From SFTJ01 sp045613305 (GTDB lineage Bacteria > Bacteroidota > Bacteroidia > Bacteroidales > Muribaculaceae), in contig JAZLAU010000027.1 in NCBI GenBank assembly GCA_045613305.1, forward strand, positions 1 to 64,000: a DNA stretch of 64,000 nt, read 5' to 3'. Below are positions 1-9,062 of this stretch, piece after piece; positions within the stretch are counted from its first letter, which is position 1, and each line of letters starts with the position of its first letter. The notes beneath the pieces are model-generated. The model ran no database searches and was not told where the DNA came from. It saw only the letters and a list, made by a program, of their open reading frames with translations. Position numbers and translations under genes: made by a program.

Positions 1-157
1 ACACTATTGCCACATCGGCACGATTGTCGGTTGTGGGTTTCCATGGCTGGCCGGTTTGAAACGCCGTTTGCTCCCTGAGTTTTTTGGCACTCGCCACAGC
101 CCCTGTCATAAGGGCTGTAGCAAGTGTTGCAATTATTATTAATCTGCTTTTATTCAT
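1..157 (-). CDS. Secreted protein, N-terminus only (cut by window edge)
   Basis: ATG at 157 opens a reading frame that runs off the window after 52 codons. Residues 1-24 form a signal peptide (MNKSRLIIIATLATALMTG, then AVASA). The mature start contains the motif QPWKPTTDNRADVAIV, which resembles the beginning of secreted catalytic domains in Bacteroidetes, but I cannot assign a family from so little. It starts 3 bases after the GH38 stop on the same strand, so it should be the third gene of the GH127-GH38 operon and probably acts on the same glycan. The operon link is seen directly in the spacing; the glycosidase role is inference. Confidence 0.7.
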   Translation of the reverse strand, partial: MNKSRLIIIATLATALMTGAVASAKKLREQTAFQTGQPWKPTTDNRADVAIV

Positions 158-160
158 TTA

Positions 161-3100
161 TCAGAACACTTGGAATTCGTAAATTCTGCTTACAAAACCT
201 TCGCTTTGGTCAGGCTTGGTGATATATAGTCTCACATAACGAGCCTTCACTGCTTCGCTAAGAGTGCGGTCGGTCTCTACGTCAGTATTGTCGTGTACGG
301 TGTCCACTGTTCGCCATTGGTCGCCTTCGTTTTCCTTCACTTGAAGGCTAAATTCCTTAGTAGTGTAATCCAAACTTTCAAACGAAGCATGCAGCACACT
401 CCAGCCCTTAATTGTCATAACTTCACCAAGGTCATAAGCCACATATTTCAAGCGTTGGTCGCTGCCCACGTCACACCACTTTGTTTCAGGATTGCCGTCA
501 ACTGCAAATTCTGCCTTTTCTCTACGGTTAACTTCGCCTGTGCGTTCTATGCATGACTTGCCCACCAAGAAGTTCTTGCGAGTAACTACCTCATTGCTCA
601 CTTCCTTTTCTGGCAAATCCACATCCAAAAGGTCAGTGGCTGGCAATATTGCATTGTCATCGTTGGCAACAGTTGCAGCAAAGATGGCTATCTGAGGATT
701 TTGTGGCAATTGAACCTTAGTTGCTCCAGCAGGCACATCAACAGGAATCATAAACATATAGGCAAACTCATAGTGTAAGTCGCCCTTAAGCATATTGTGA
801 CGGTGAGTGCCCACATATGCCACATCCACTGGCTTAAGGTAGCCCTCTGTGTGTCCGTAATGGCCCCATTGTCCCACAAATTCTGAATACGACGGAACCA
901 TAACTTCTTTTGTTTCTTCGCCATTCTTGCCGCCCTTAAATGTGAACTGTGTCTTTGAGTCGCGCGAAGTAGACGCTGCAAGAAGATATAGTTTATTATA
1001 GCCTGCAGGGATTTCCACTTCTTGGCTTTCGCACTTCACGCCATTGTTTTCATCAGCTTCAGCAAGATTAAACTTTACACCCTTGTACACAACCTCTGCA
1101 GGGAATAATTCTGCAGGATAAGAGTTTCCGCGACCGTCGAAGTTGGCATTTCTGCGGAAAGCATTATAACTTGCCACCTGAGTGTTATAAGGCAACACCA
1201 CTTCCGCTTGGTTGATTGGCGATATGCTTGTAGGAGCATTAGCCAATCTCACACGGAAGGTCTTAATTCCATACTTGCCTATTTCCACATTCAAGTTTTT
1301 GCCCGAAATGTTCGCTTCGCCTATTTTGTCCTCTATACCATTCACTTCCGATGCCGATTCAATAGCCACAGGGAAAGTGAAATTAGCCTTTTGGGCACCC
1401 TTGCCCGATGTTTCGAAGAAACGCACAATGTAGTCGCCGCTTCCATCTTCAGCCTTCTTCAAAGCCTTTAGGATAACGTTTTCATTGTCACCACTCACAA
1501 ACGAGTATTTCTTGCCCAATTCGCCCTTATGCTTTGGTGCCACAAAGCCCTTAATGCTTTGGTTAAGTATTTCGGCCTTGGCCACCACTCCTGCTTGCTG
1601 ATAAGAGCCTGAATGCGCCACAAGCGAATAAGTGAAGTGGTGCTTACCCTGGTCTTGCTTGCTCTGATATGCATAATTGCCCTTTGTGCCTGGGGTATGC
1701 AGCAAGGTCAAGCGTATGGTGTTGTCGTTTGGTTTATCCCATCCATACTTACCATCGTTTAGCACCGACATACCATATGAGCCGTCGGCTGCAGTCAAAT
1801 CGGTCCATTGTTGCGATATCACTTCATAGGCTTGGTCGGTGTTGTTGCCTCTTTCTATGGCACCGATGCCAAGGTCGTAGGTAGCCTTTGCATTTGAATA
1901 CGACATTGGGAATTCAACCTTTAGCAATGAGTTGGTTTCCTTCCAGTCTACTTCGTTATACACATCCACTCGGTCGGCTTGGCCTCCCTCATTCAAACTA
2001 ATATATTGCACTATCGTAGAATTGCCGGCGCCAAACGCACGTTCCACCTTAAGTGTCTTACGCAATTCTCCGTTTTCAACCATAGTAATTTTTGCTCCAG
2101 GTATCGATTGTGGAGTTTTCTCTATTTCGCCGCGCATAATTTCCCATGCTGGCCATGCGGTCGACATGTTTGAAGTAAACAATGCCAATCTGAACGCCTT
2201 TCCATCGGCCACCAATTGCTTGCCGTTACGTTTGTCGATTAGCGAGCATATGTCACCGTTAGCATCAAGCGTCAACTTATACACGCTGTTTTCCAAAGTG
2301 TTTGCATCAACCGACAACGCCTTTGCCTTGCCATACGATGGACGCACGTCATACACCACATAGCCCATTGCCGGAACATTGGCTGAAATTAGCACCTTGG
2401 CCTTATTACCCTCAGCACTCACCATTTGAGCCTTAACCTTGCGGCCATTTTCATCATACACCTTTACGCCCTTTATTGGCTTAGCCGAATCAATGATGAT
2501 TTCAACCATATCGGCCACCTGATATGCTGCCGCATTATATAGCACTACTGGAATGCCGCTTACTTGTGTGTTCATTTTGCGGCTCACCGCTCCCACCGAG
2601 GTGGTCAATACGTCGGCAAACTGCTTAAGGCTAATCAACTCGTCGTTCCAAGAAAATTCATATGCGCGAGGCAAACTTGTGCCGGTAAGGTCGTCGTGGA
2701 ACTGGTGCCATACGAAACGCTTCCACGCTTCGCCAAGCATTTCTGTAGGATATTCCACTGCGCCAAACCAATCGGCAACCACTGCAGCATTTTCGGCTGC
2801 TGTTGCCATTTGCTCATTACGACGATTATACCACTTCATAGCGGCTTGCGAGGTGTAGCATCCTGTGCCATGCACGTCCATCAGCAATTCGCCGTCAAAA
2901 ACCGGCAATTCAGGATGGTTTTCATATGGCATATAGTCCTTATACAACTGGTCGCTGGTGGCACTGATGATTTCAATTGGGCCGTTGCCGTTAACACCTG
3001 CCTCAACGGCACGCACCGATGCGATAGTTGGGCTGCCGCCGGTATCGCCTGTGCCGTAATAATGATACACGGTGTTAAGGCCGTCATTATTTTTTATGAA

Positions 3101-3778
3101 ACCCATCAAACTCTTGCTGTTGCTCAAGTCTTCACCGTCTTTCCACTTTGTGGTGTAGTTGTGCGCGTCGGCCACACACATAATGCGTGCTCCGTCTACA
3201 CCTTGCCACAAACCTATCTCAAACGGAATCTTCTTTCCTGTCTTATAGAACGGATGGTTGCGCCATTGCAACTTTTGTGTAGAGAACCCTATCAGACCAC
3301 AGTGGTTGGCTATAGTTGGCAATGTCCAGCCAAAACCAAAACAGTCGGGCAAGAAGATATCGGTCGACAACACACCAAACTCATTGCGATAGAAGTGCTG
3401 ACCATACATCACATTGCGGATAAACGACTCTGGCGACGGAATGTTAGGGTCATTAGCATCCCACGATGCGCCTGTGATGTGCCAACGGCCTTCTTTCACA
3501 TATTTCTTTATCATGTCGTACTCATGTGGATAATATTCTTTCATCCAATAGTACTTGATACCGCCTTCAAAGTTGAACACATAATTAGGATACTTTTCCA
3601 AAAGCATCAGGTTAGTGTTTAAGGTCTTTGGGATATAACTTTTAATCGAAGTCTGAACATCCCAATTCCATTGTGAGTCGAAGTGAGCATTCGACACTAT
3701 ATAGGCTTTGGGCTTGTCTTGTGCCGAAGCCATCAGTGCCATCGCACTTGCTACAAATAATAATACACTTTTCTTCAT
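161..3778 (-). CDS. Secreted alpha-mannosidase, GH38, with C-terminal F5/8 type C domain
   Basis: A 1205-residue protein with a signal peptide (about residues 1-19). The GH38 catalytic domain follows, with the metal-binding AHFDSQWNWD at 31-40 and the expected nucleophile Asp145 in LPDCFGFGWTLP. Further on, WHQFHDDLTGTS is the usual GH38 helical-domain signature. Large beta domains come next, and a discoidin-like F5/8 type C module occupies roughly residues 1065-1205, probably binding glycan. GH38 enzymes release alpha-linked mannose in a metal-dependent, retaining reaction. It lies 23 bases downstream of the GH127 gene and 3 bases upstream of another secreted gene, so the three should be co-transcribed. 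The exact linkage specificity cannot be read from sequence. Confidence 0.93.
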   Translation of the reverse strand: MKKSVLLFVASAMALMASAQDKPKAYIVSNAHFDSQWNWDVQTSIKSYIPKTLNTNLMLLEKYPNYVFNFEGGIKYYWMKEYYPHEYDMIKKYVKEGRWHITGASWDANDPNIPSPESFIRNVMYGQHFYRNEFGVLSTDIFLPDCFGFGWTLPTIANHCGLIGFSTQKLQWRNHPFYKTGKKIPFEIGLWQGVDGARIMCVADAHNYTTKWKDGEDLSNSKSLMGFIKNNDGLNTVYHYYGTGDTGGSPTIASVRAVEAGVNGNGPIEIISATSDQLYKDYMPYENHPELPVFDGELLMDVHGTGCYTSQAAMKWYNRRNEQMATAAENAAVVADWFGAVEYPTEMLGEAWKRFVWHQFHDDLTGTSLPRAYEFSWNDELISLKQFADVLTTSVGAVSRKMNTQVSGIPVVLYNAAAYQVADMVEIIIDSAKPIKGVKVYDENGRKVKAQMVSAEGNKAKVLISANVPAMGYVVYDVRPSYGKAKALSVDANTLENSVYKLTLDANGDICSLIDKRNGKQLVADGKAFRLALFTSNMSTAWPAWEIMRGEIEKTPQSIPGAKITMVENGELRKTLKVERAFGAGNSTIVQYISLNEGGQADRVDVYNEVDWKETNSLLKVEFPMSYSNAKATYDLGIGAIERGNNTDQAYEVISQQWTDLTAADGSYGMSVLNDGKYGWDKPNDNTIRLTLLHTPGTKGNYAYQSKQDQGKHHFTYSLVAHSGSYQQAGVVAKAEILNQSIKGFVAPKHKGELGKKYSFVSGDNENVILKALKKAEDGSGDYIVRFFETSGKGAQKANFTFPVAIESASEVNGIEDKIGEANISGKNLNVEIGKYGIKTFRVRLANAPTSISPINQAEVVLPYNTQVASYNAFRRNANFDGRGNSYPAELFPAEVVYKGVKFNLAEADENNGVKCESQEVEIPAGYNKLYLLAASTSRDSKTQFTFKGGKNGEETKEVMVPSYSEFVGQWGHYGHTEGYLKPVDVAYVGTHRHNMLKGDLHYEFAYMFMIPVDVPAGATKVQLPQNPQIAIFAATVANDDNAILPATDLLDVDLPEKEVSNEVVTRKNFLVGKSCIERTGEVNRREKAEFAVDGNPETKWCDVGSDQRLKYVAYDLGEVMTIKGWSVLHASFESLDYTTKEFSLQVKENEGDQWRTVDTVHDNTDVETDRTLSEAVKARYVRLYITKPDQSEGFVSRIYEFQVF

Positions 3779-3801
3779 ATATCTTGATTGTTTTTTATTA
3801 A

Positions 3802-5838
3802 TTATTCCTTTGTATTAGGGAACGCTGAAATACGCAAACGAGCCGCACCCATTGGCACCAATGTTATCTGTTCTTTTTCGCCCTTAGCAGCGTTTTCCTC
3901 TGGCAAAACTGCCGTCAAGCCATATTCATCAAATCCCCAACTTGGCACTTTGCGGCCTACGGTATGAATTTCCACCGGCACGCTTTCAAGAGTGAACGGG
4001 AAGTTGTCGGCTGGCCATGGCTTTCGCACCACCTTAAAGTTTTTCAACACATCGTCTTTATCAAGAACAAGAGCATAATTCCAATCGCTGCCGGCATATA
4101 TTTCAGTGGTTGGCCACTTGCTGGCATCGGCATTTGCTTGCCAACGGCTGTCGCCAATGGCTGTTTCTGTACTGCTGCGTTTTACATATTTTTCTTCAAT
4201 GCGCAATGAGTAAGTGAGCGGGCCGTGGTCAACGCTGACACTGTTTTTATTCACTTGCCAAGTGCGCATACGCAAATGCATCGGAACATTCAAAGTCACC
4301 TTGTCACCGTTTTTCCATGTGCGGTCAATGCAATAATATTTGCCTTGCACAGGTGTCACACTTGCCTTCTTGCCATTTATCAACACCTCTGCGCCATTGG
4401 TCCACGACGGAATGCGCAAATAGAACGGGAATTGCACTTTACCCTTCACCTTTACGGTAAACGTAATTGATTCCTCAAAAGGATAGTTGGTGGTTTCAAC
4501 AATAGTTATCTCTTTGCCATCGGCCACCTTTAGCGTAGCCTCGCAAGCCGAGTAGATTGCAGCAGCCACACCATTGTCGGGTGTAGCCAACATTAAATGT
4601 TCACTATAGTAAGGCCATCCTTGAGCATGATTATGCTGACAGCAGCGGCTGCTAAAGGGATTCATCGACAAGAACGGACCATTGTTGTCGATACCTGGAG
4701 CATGGTTTTTGCTGTCGCTGATGGTTTGATTTGGCGAAGTGATATATCGCAATGCCTTAAAGTCGGGCATCACTGCAGCCGGATATGTGTTAAATGCCAC
4801 TTCTTCGCAATGCTCGGCCCACATAGGGTCACCGGTCATGCAAAGCAACAATTCATCGCTTGCCATCTGCTCAACCATGCCACATGTTTCAACTCCCTGA
4901 CGTGGGTCGATGTATCCCAATCGGGCATTTTCATCACTGCCAAACATACCGCCCGGCACTTGCCCAAATGTGCGACGTATTAGATTATGTACATTGTAGG
5001 TTGCACTTAGTAGTGTTGAGTCGCCGGTGGCCATGTACATTGTGGCTGGCTCACGGAAGCACTGAGCAATGTTAACGTTATGCCAGTTTGGCAACGAAGT
5101 CGACTTTGTCCAGTCGGCAGTGTTTCGATGCAATTTTTTAGCAAGTTCAAGCAAAAATGGCTCTTTGGTGTGGCTATAAAGCCAAAGCACACTCACAATG
5201 TTGTCGCCGCCGCGGCTGTTTTCCCAATAGTCTTCAAGCAGTTTTTCGTCGGGAACGGTCATTTGCCACTTAAAATAGTTGGTCATCAAATCGATTACTC
5301 GTTGGTCGCCACTATATTCATAGTAACTCTGCAAGCACCAAAGCATAATCATGTGCGCCCACAATTCACGGCGGCCATTTCGCTCATTAACTGGGCCAAA
5401 ATATCCGTCAGGCTGCACGCTGGCAAACACACCCTCAAGCCAAACCTTGGTCTCGTCAATCATCTTTTGGTCGCCAAGAATATAGGCCAAGTTTCCGTAA
5501 CCCTTCAACCAATAGGGCACTTCTTCCCAACCATGGTCGCCACCCTGCTGAAGCCAAGCATTATTTTTCTTTTCAAGCCATGCGCTGATTTCGCCCAAAT
5601 GGCCTGTCAAGCCTTCCTTTTGCAATTCCAAGTATCGGCGCACCCAGCCTTGTGGCTTAATTGAACCTACTGGCAGTTTTATGAAATTCTGACTTTGCAA
5701 CGGTGCTGGATAACTCACATAGTGAGAATTTCGCATTTCCGTATTGGGGCGTTCCACTACACTTATTTTGGTATCGGCATGCATCGAGATTGTAATACTC
5801 GACACCATTAGCAACAATGCTATAAAAATTCTGGTCAT
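3802..5838 (-). CDS. GH127-like beta-L-arabinofuranosidase (DUF1680)
   Basis: A 678-residue protein with a signal peptide (about 1-21) and an (alpha/alpha)6-barrel domain of the DUF1680 type. The motif ETC at 317-319 and the CC pair at 399-400 match the Glu/Cys and Cys/Cys zinc ligands of the characterised Bifidobacterium enzyme HypBA1, in which one of the paired cysteines is the nucleophile. The family removes terminal beta-L-arabinofuranose; the related GH146 is an alternative label. It is the first gene of the operon that continues into GH38. The pairing suggests a substrate carrying both arabinose and mannose, which is inference. I saw no clear -7 element in the 76 bases upstream. Confidence 0.88.
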   Translation of the reverse strand: MTRIFIALLLMVSSITISMHADTKISVVERPNTEMRNSHYVSYPAPLQSQNFIKLPVGSIKPQGWVRRYLELQKEGLTGHLGEISAWLEKKNNAWLQQGGDHGWEEVPYWLKGYGNLAYILGDQKMIDETKVWLEGVFASVQPDGYFGPVNERNGRRELWAHMIMLWCLQSYYEYSGDQRVIDLMTNYFKWQMTVPDEKLLEDYWENSRGGDNIVSVLWLYSHTKEPFLLELAKKLHRNTADWTKSTSLPNWHNVNIAQCFREPATMYMATGDSTLLSATYNVHNLIRRTFGQVPGGMFGSDENARLGYIDPRQGVETCGMVEQMASDELLLCMTGDPMWAEHCEEVAFNTYPAAVMPDFKALRYITSPNQTISDSKNHAPGIDNNGPFLSMNPFSSRCCQHNHAQGWPYYSEHLMLATPDNGVAAAIYSACEATLKVADGKEITIVETTNYPFEESITFTVKVKGKVQFPFYLRIPSWTNGAEVLINGKKASVTPVQGKYYCIDRTWKNGDKVTLNVPMHLRMRTWQVNKNSVSVDHGPLTYSLRIEEKYVKRSSTETAIGDSRWQANADASKWPTTEIYAGSDWNYALVLDKDDVLKNFKVVRKPWPADNFPFTLESVPVEIHTVGRKVPSWGFDEYGLTAVLPEENAAKGEKEQITLVPMGAARLRISAFPNTKE

Positions 5839-5914
5839 AACTATACGTCTGTTTGGGGGGTTAAAATTCTATTCTATAAAATGTTTTTGTTTCAGCGAAT
5901 CAAAAAAATTTGGC

Positions 5915-6481
5915 TCACTCTTCGGCTTCTTCGGGGGCATCGGCACCACCTATCACAAATATCGAAAAGTTCACACTTCCGTAGGTGCGATGCTGGTCAA
6001 AGTGAGGCAAATGCGAGAAGTCGTAGTTTTTGCTGTGCTCCATCACAAATATGGTGCCGTCTTTCACCAACTCTGAAGAAAGGATTTTTTCCGGAATTTC
6101 GCCGAAATTAGGCAAATCGTATGGAGGGTCCACAAAAATCACATCAAACTTTTGCTTGGTGGTTTCGATAAACTTAAATGCATCGCCCTTAATCAGGGTC
6201 ATGTTTTTAACATTGAGTTGGTCGCGCACTTTGCGAATAAAGTTAAACTGCACATGGCTTTTTTCCACAGTTGTCACCGATTCGCATTCTCGCGAAAGAA
6301 ACTCAAAGCTCACCGCTCCCGTACCCGCAAAAAGGTCGAGAGCCACCACACCCTCAAGGTCAATCATGTTTTCTAACACGTTGAAGATATTTTCACGGGC
6401 AAAGTCAGTGGTAGGACGAGCACTAATATTATTAGGCACATCAAAACGTCGACGGCCATATTTTCCTCTAATTATTCGCAT
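5915..6481 (-). CDS. rsmD: 16S rRNA (guanine966-N2)-methyltransferase
   Basis: A 188-residue protein that starts MRIIRGKYGRRRF and carries the RsmD N-terminal signature ARPTTDFARENIFNVLE. The SAM-binding loop is ALDLFAGTGAVSFE, and the catalytic DPPY motif lies in FDVIFVDPPYDLP. RsmD methylates G966 of 16S rRNA in the small ribosomal subunit. The last residues (DAPEEAEE) are an acidic tail. The start overlaps the end of the upstream DUF3822 gene by 10 bases, so the two are translationally coupled. It is the last gene of a minus-strand housekeeping run. Confidence 0.94.
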   Translation of the reverse strand: MRIIRGKYGRRRFDVPNNISARPTTDFARENIFNVLENMIDLEGVVALDLFAGTGAVSFEFLSRECESVTTVEKSHVQFNFIRKVRDQLNVKNMTLIKGDAFKFIETTKQKFDVIFVDPPYDLPNFGEIPEKILSSELVKDGTIFVMEHSKNYDFSHLPHFDQHRTYGSVNFSIFVIGGADAPEEAEE

Positions 6482-7326
6482 AAGGCAAGTAGTATTAATT
6501 CGTAAGGAGCCTTCACCGCATCGTGGCCTATACGCATTGCTGCAGCCGGGAATATGGCAGGCATCACAAAATTGATGTATTTTCTCATTATTGGCGTTAT
6601 GGCATCGCGCAAATGCTTGTCGCCCGACAATTGAACCTCATCGGCCAACCCGTCGAACCCATAGTCTTGCCACGCATGCAGTGCATAGTAGGCGGCATCT
6701 TCTATGGCGTGAAAAACATAACTGTTGGTCATGGCCAAAGCGCCTTTGTTATATAAGCACAAATCTAATTTTTTGTCGTGAAGATGCACAAACATTCGTC
6801 TTATCGACGTTTGCTCTTGCTTCAACTTATAGTATTCGCACAAAGGCACCAATTGATGCATAATTGGCGGATTATAGAATGTGCGTTGCAAAAACGCCTC
6901 CAAACCCTTTGGCATCTCAAATCCCATCAATGTGCCGCATTGTGGCATTGGGCAAAGGGCAAATTCGCCCTCTGCTTCGGGAAATGCCGTTTCCATGATA
7001 TCGTGACATGTGTCATAATCGTCGATTTCGTTTGGCATAACCATAAAGTGATTGCTTTCGACCAACACCTTCACCTCACCATAGGGCTTCAGAAACAACG
7101 GATTGTCGTAGATGCAATTTTCCACGCTCTTCAGATAATTGCCAAATGCCGTATCAAGAGCCACAGTGCCCGAAATCAACGAATTGTCTTGCTGTTTGGA
7201 ATAAAGAACATAGTTGATGCTCTCTTTCCCTACACCCAAATGCATGGTCCACAGTTCGGGATGCTGCAAGTTGATGTCGTCTGTACTGCTCGATAATGTT
7301 ACGCTCATATGTTTTTTTAACTTCAA
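6472..7326 (-). CDS. DUF3822 family protein
   Basis: A 284-residue soluble protein with no signal peptide or membrane segment. It matches by recall the DUF3822 family of Bacteroidetes, whose members commonly sit next to rsmD, as here. The function is unknown; a relation to the actin/hexokinase-like ATPase fold has been suggested, but I see no clear phosphate motif. It starts 6 bases after the ispH stop and overlaps rsmD by 10 bases. That placement suggests a conserved link with ribosome maturation, which is inference. Confidence 0.8.
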   Translation of the reverse strand: MKLKKHMSVTLSSSTDDINLQHPELWTMHLGVGKESINYVLYSKQQDNSLISGTVALDTAFGNYLKSVENCIYDNPLFLKPYGEVKVLVESNHFMVMPNEIDDYDTCHDIMETAFPEAEGEFALCPMPQCGTLMGFEMPKGLEAFLQRTFYNPPIMHQLVPLCEYYKLKQEQTSIRRMFVHLHDKKLDLCLYNKGALAMTNSYVFHAIEDAAYYALHAWQDYGFDGLADEVQLSGDKHLRDAITPIMRKYINFVMPAIFPAAAMRIGHDAVKAPYELILLALCE

Positions 7327-7332
7327 TATGAA

Positions 7333-8211
7333 TTATTCTTTATTTAACTTCTCATTGAGAAATTCCTTCACCTGGTTCATAAGCCACATAGGTGTGGATG
7401 TTGCTCCACATATGCCTATATGCTCATTCCCCTCAAACCACGACATGTCTATTTCGGTTTCGTTACTAATCAAATAACTCAACGCATTCACCTTGCGGCA
7501 TTCCTCAAACAAGATGCGGCCGTTACTGCTCTTGCTTCCGCACACAAATAGTATCACATCGTGATTTTTGGCAAATTCTTGTATCTGAGGTATGCGGTTG
7601 GCCACTCGGCGGCAAATGGTGTCGAAACTCTTAAATTGCACATCATGGCCCGCTATGCGACGCTCTATCTCGCCTACCACCTTCTTAAATCCGTCGAGCG
7701 ACTTTGTGGTTTGCGAATACAAGTAGATATTGCGCGAAAAGTCAATCTTCTCCACCTCATCAACTCCCTCTATCACCAAGGCTTTACCTTCGGTTTGGCC
7801 CACCAAACCATTAACCTCGGCATGGCCCTTTTTGCCATATATCACCACCTGTGGCTCACTTTCGCCTTCGGTGTCGTGATAGGTTGTGCTTATGCGTTTT
7901 TGCAATTGAAGCACCACTGGGCATGTGGCATCAATTATCTCAATGCCGTTATCTTGAGCCACTTTATAGGTTTCAGGGGGCTCGCCATGCGCTCTGAGCA
8001 AAACTTTCACACTTCGCAGTTGCTTCAACTGCTCGTGGGTGATGGTTTCAAGGCCTTTGCTACGCAAGCGTTCCACCTCGTTGCTATTGTGAACAATGTC
8101 GCCAAGGCAATAAAGATGCCCCGACTTATTGATTTCTTCCTCTGCCTTTTGTATGGCCGTAACCACTCCAAAACAAAATCCCGAACCGCTATCAATCTCA
8201 ATAACTGCCAT
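7333..8211 (-). CDS. ispH: 4-hydroxy-3-methylbut-2-enyl diphosphate reductase
   Basis: A 292-residue protein carrying the three Fe-S cluster cysteines of IspH: Cys13 in SGFCFGV, Cys97 in DATCPVV and Cys200 in FDTICRR. The substrate-binding stretches RAHGEPPE and the C-terminal GATSTPMW are also present. IspH makes IPP and DMAPP in the last step of the MEP isoprenoid pathway. The products would feed the polyprenyl synthetase and quinone genes elsewhere in this window. It lies 57 bases downstream of cmk and 6 bases upstream of the DUF3822 gene, within one minus-strand transcription unit. Confidence 0.96.
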   Translation of the reverse strand: MAVIEIDSGSGFCFGVVTAIQKAEEEINKSGHLYCLGDIVHNSNEVERLRSKGLETITHEQLKQLRSVKVLLRAHGEPPETYKVAQDNGIEIIDATCPVVLQLQKRISTTYHDTEGESEPQVVIYGKKGHAEVNGLVGQTEGKALVIEGVDEVEKIDFSRNIYLYSQTTKSLDGFKKVVGEIERRIAGHDVQFKSFDTICRRVANRIPQIQEFAKNHDVILFVCGSKSSNGRILFEECRKVNALSYLISNETEIDMSWFEGNEHIGICGATSTPMWLMNQVKEFLNEKLNKE

Positions 8212-8268
8212 TTATGATTTTTTGTCTGCCTGTGATTTTTGTTATCTATCTTTATGACACGCTCTGTT

Positions 8269-8970
8269 TTATTGTGCCACAATCTCGTTATAGAGGTTAA
8301 GCAACCATTGGTTTTGCTCATCTCTACTCATGTTGCTATTGTCGAGTTCTACGGCATCCTCAGCCTTGCGAAGCGGACTCTCCTCACGGTGTGTGTCGAG
8401 ATAGTCGCGCGACTTAACATTCTCAAGCACCTCTTCGTAGGTGGTGGTAGTGTCACCCTTGCCGCGAAGTTCTTCATAACGGCGTTGAGCGCGCGTTTCG
8501 GCCGATGCGTTAACAAACACCTTCATTTCCGCATCAGGAAATACAGTAGTGCCTATGTCACGACCATCCATCACTATACCCTTGCCTTTGCCTAACATTT
8601 GTTGCTGGCGCACCAAGGCATGGCGCACAAACGGAATTGCCGCAATTATGCTCACCGAATTCGACACTCGCATGTCGCGAATCTTGCCTTCCACATTCTC
8701 TCCGTTCAAATAGGTTTCAGTGGCTCCAGTTTCTTTGTTAACTCCAAATGTTATCTTTATGTCGTCGATTACTGCCGACAACTTTTCCTCGTTCACTTTG
8801 CCGTCTTCTCCAAGCAAACCGTTATCTAGGCTATAAAGAGTAACTGCGCGATACATCGCTCCGCTGTCGATATAAGCATAACCAATGTTTTTGGCAAGAA
8901 CCTTTGCCATTGTGCTTTTGCCCGACGAAGAAAAACCGTCGATTGCTATTGTTATAAGTTTATTTGACAT
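8269..8970 (-). CDS. cmk: Cytidylate kinase
   Basis: CMP/dCMP kinase of the NMP kinase family, cytosolic, converting CMP to CDP with ATP. The P-loop is [16 protein letters not shown] near the N-terminus. The CMP-binding region includes [14 protein letters not shown] and [15 protein letters not shown], with a later RAQRRYEEL lid. The frame is open up to 9024, but I chose the ATG at 8970 ([12 protein letters not shown], 233 residues). It has an AAGGAT ribosome binding site at 8977-8982, gives the usual family length, and places the P-loop at the N-terminus. It sits between the LOG-family gene (92-base gap) and ispH (57-base gap). Confidence 0.94.
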   Translation of the reverse strand: MSNKLITIAIDGFSSSGKSTMAKVLAKNIGYAYIDSGAMYRAVTLYSLDNGLLGEDGKVNEEKLSAVIDDIKITFGVNKETGATETYLNGENVEGKIRDMRVSNSVSIIAAIPFVRHALVRQQQMLGKGKGIVMDGRDIGTTVFPDAEMKVFVNASAETRAQRRYEELRGKGDTTTTYEEVLENVKSRDYLDTHREESPLRKAEDAVELDNSNMSRDEQNQWLLNLYNEIVAQ

Positions 8971-8976
8971 ATTTAT

Positions 8977-8982
8977 ATCCTT
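8977..8982 (-). promoter_or_regulatory. Ribosome binding site of cmk
   Basis: AAGGAT on the minus strand, 6 bases before the ATG at 8970. It favours this start over the in-frame ATG further upstream at 9024. Confidence 0.6.
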
Positions 8983-9062
8983 GTTTTTTTGTTTAATCCT
9001 GTTTTCTAATTTTCTTGCTTGCACGTTTGCCGTTCAATGCCATAACCGGCACGCGCATTCAG

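Noticed and set aside
2564..3622. 352-codon open frame on the plus strand
   Set aside because: Antisense to the GH38 gene; rich in Cys, His and Trp with no family pattern. Shadow frame.
8970..9024. Longer N-terminus for cmk
   Set aside because: The 18 extra residues precede the family start, and the AAGGAT site fits the ATG at 8970.
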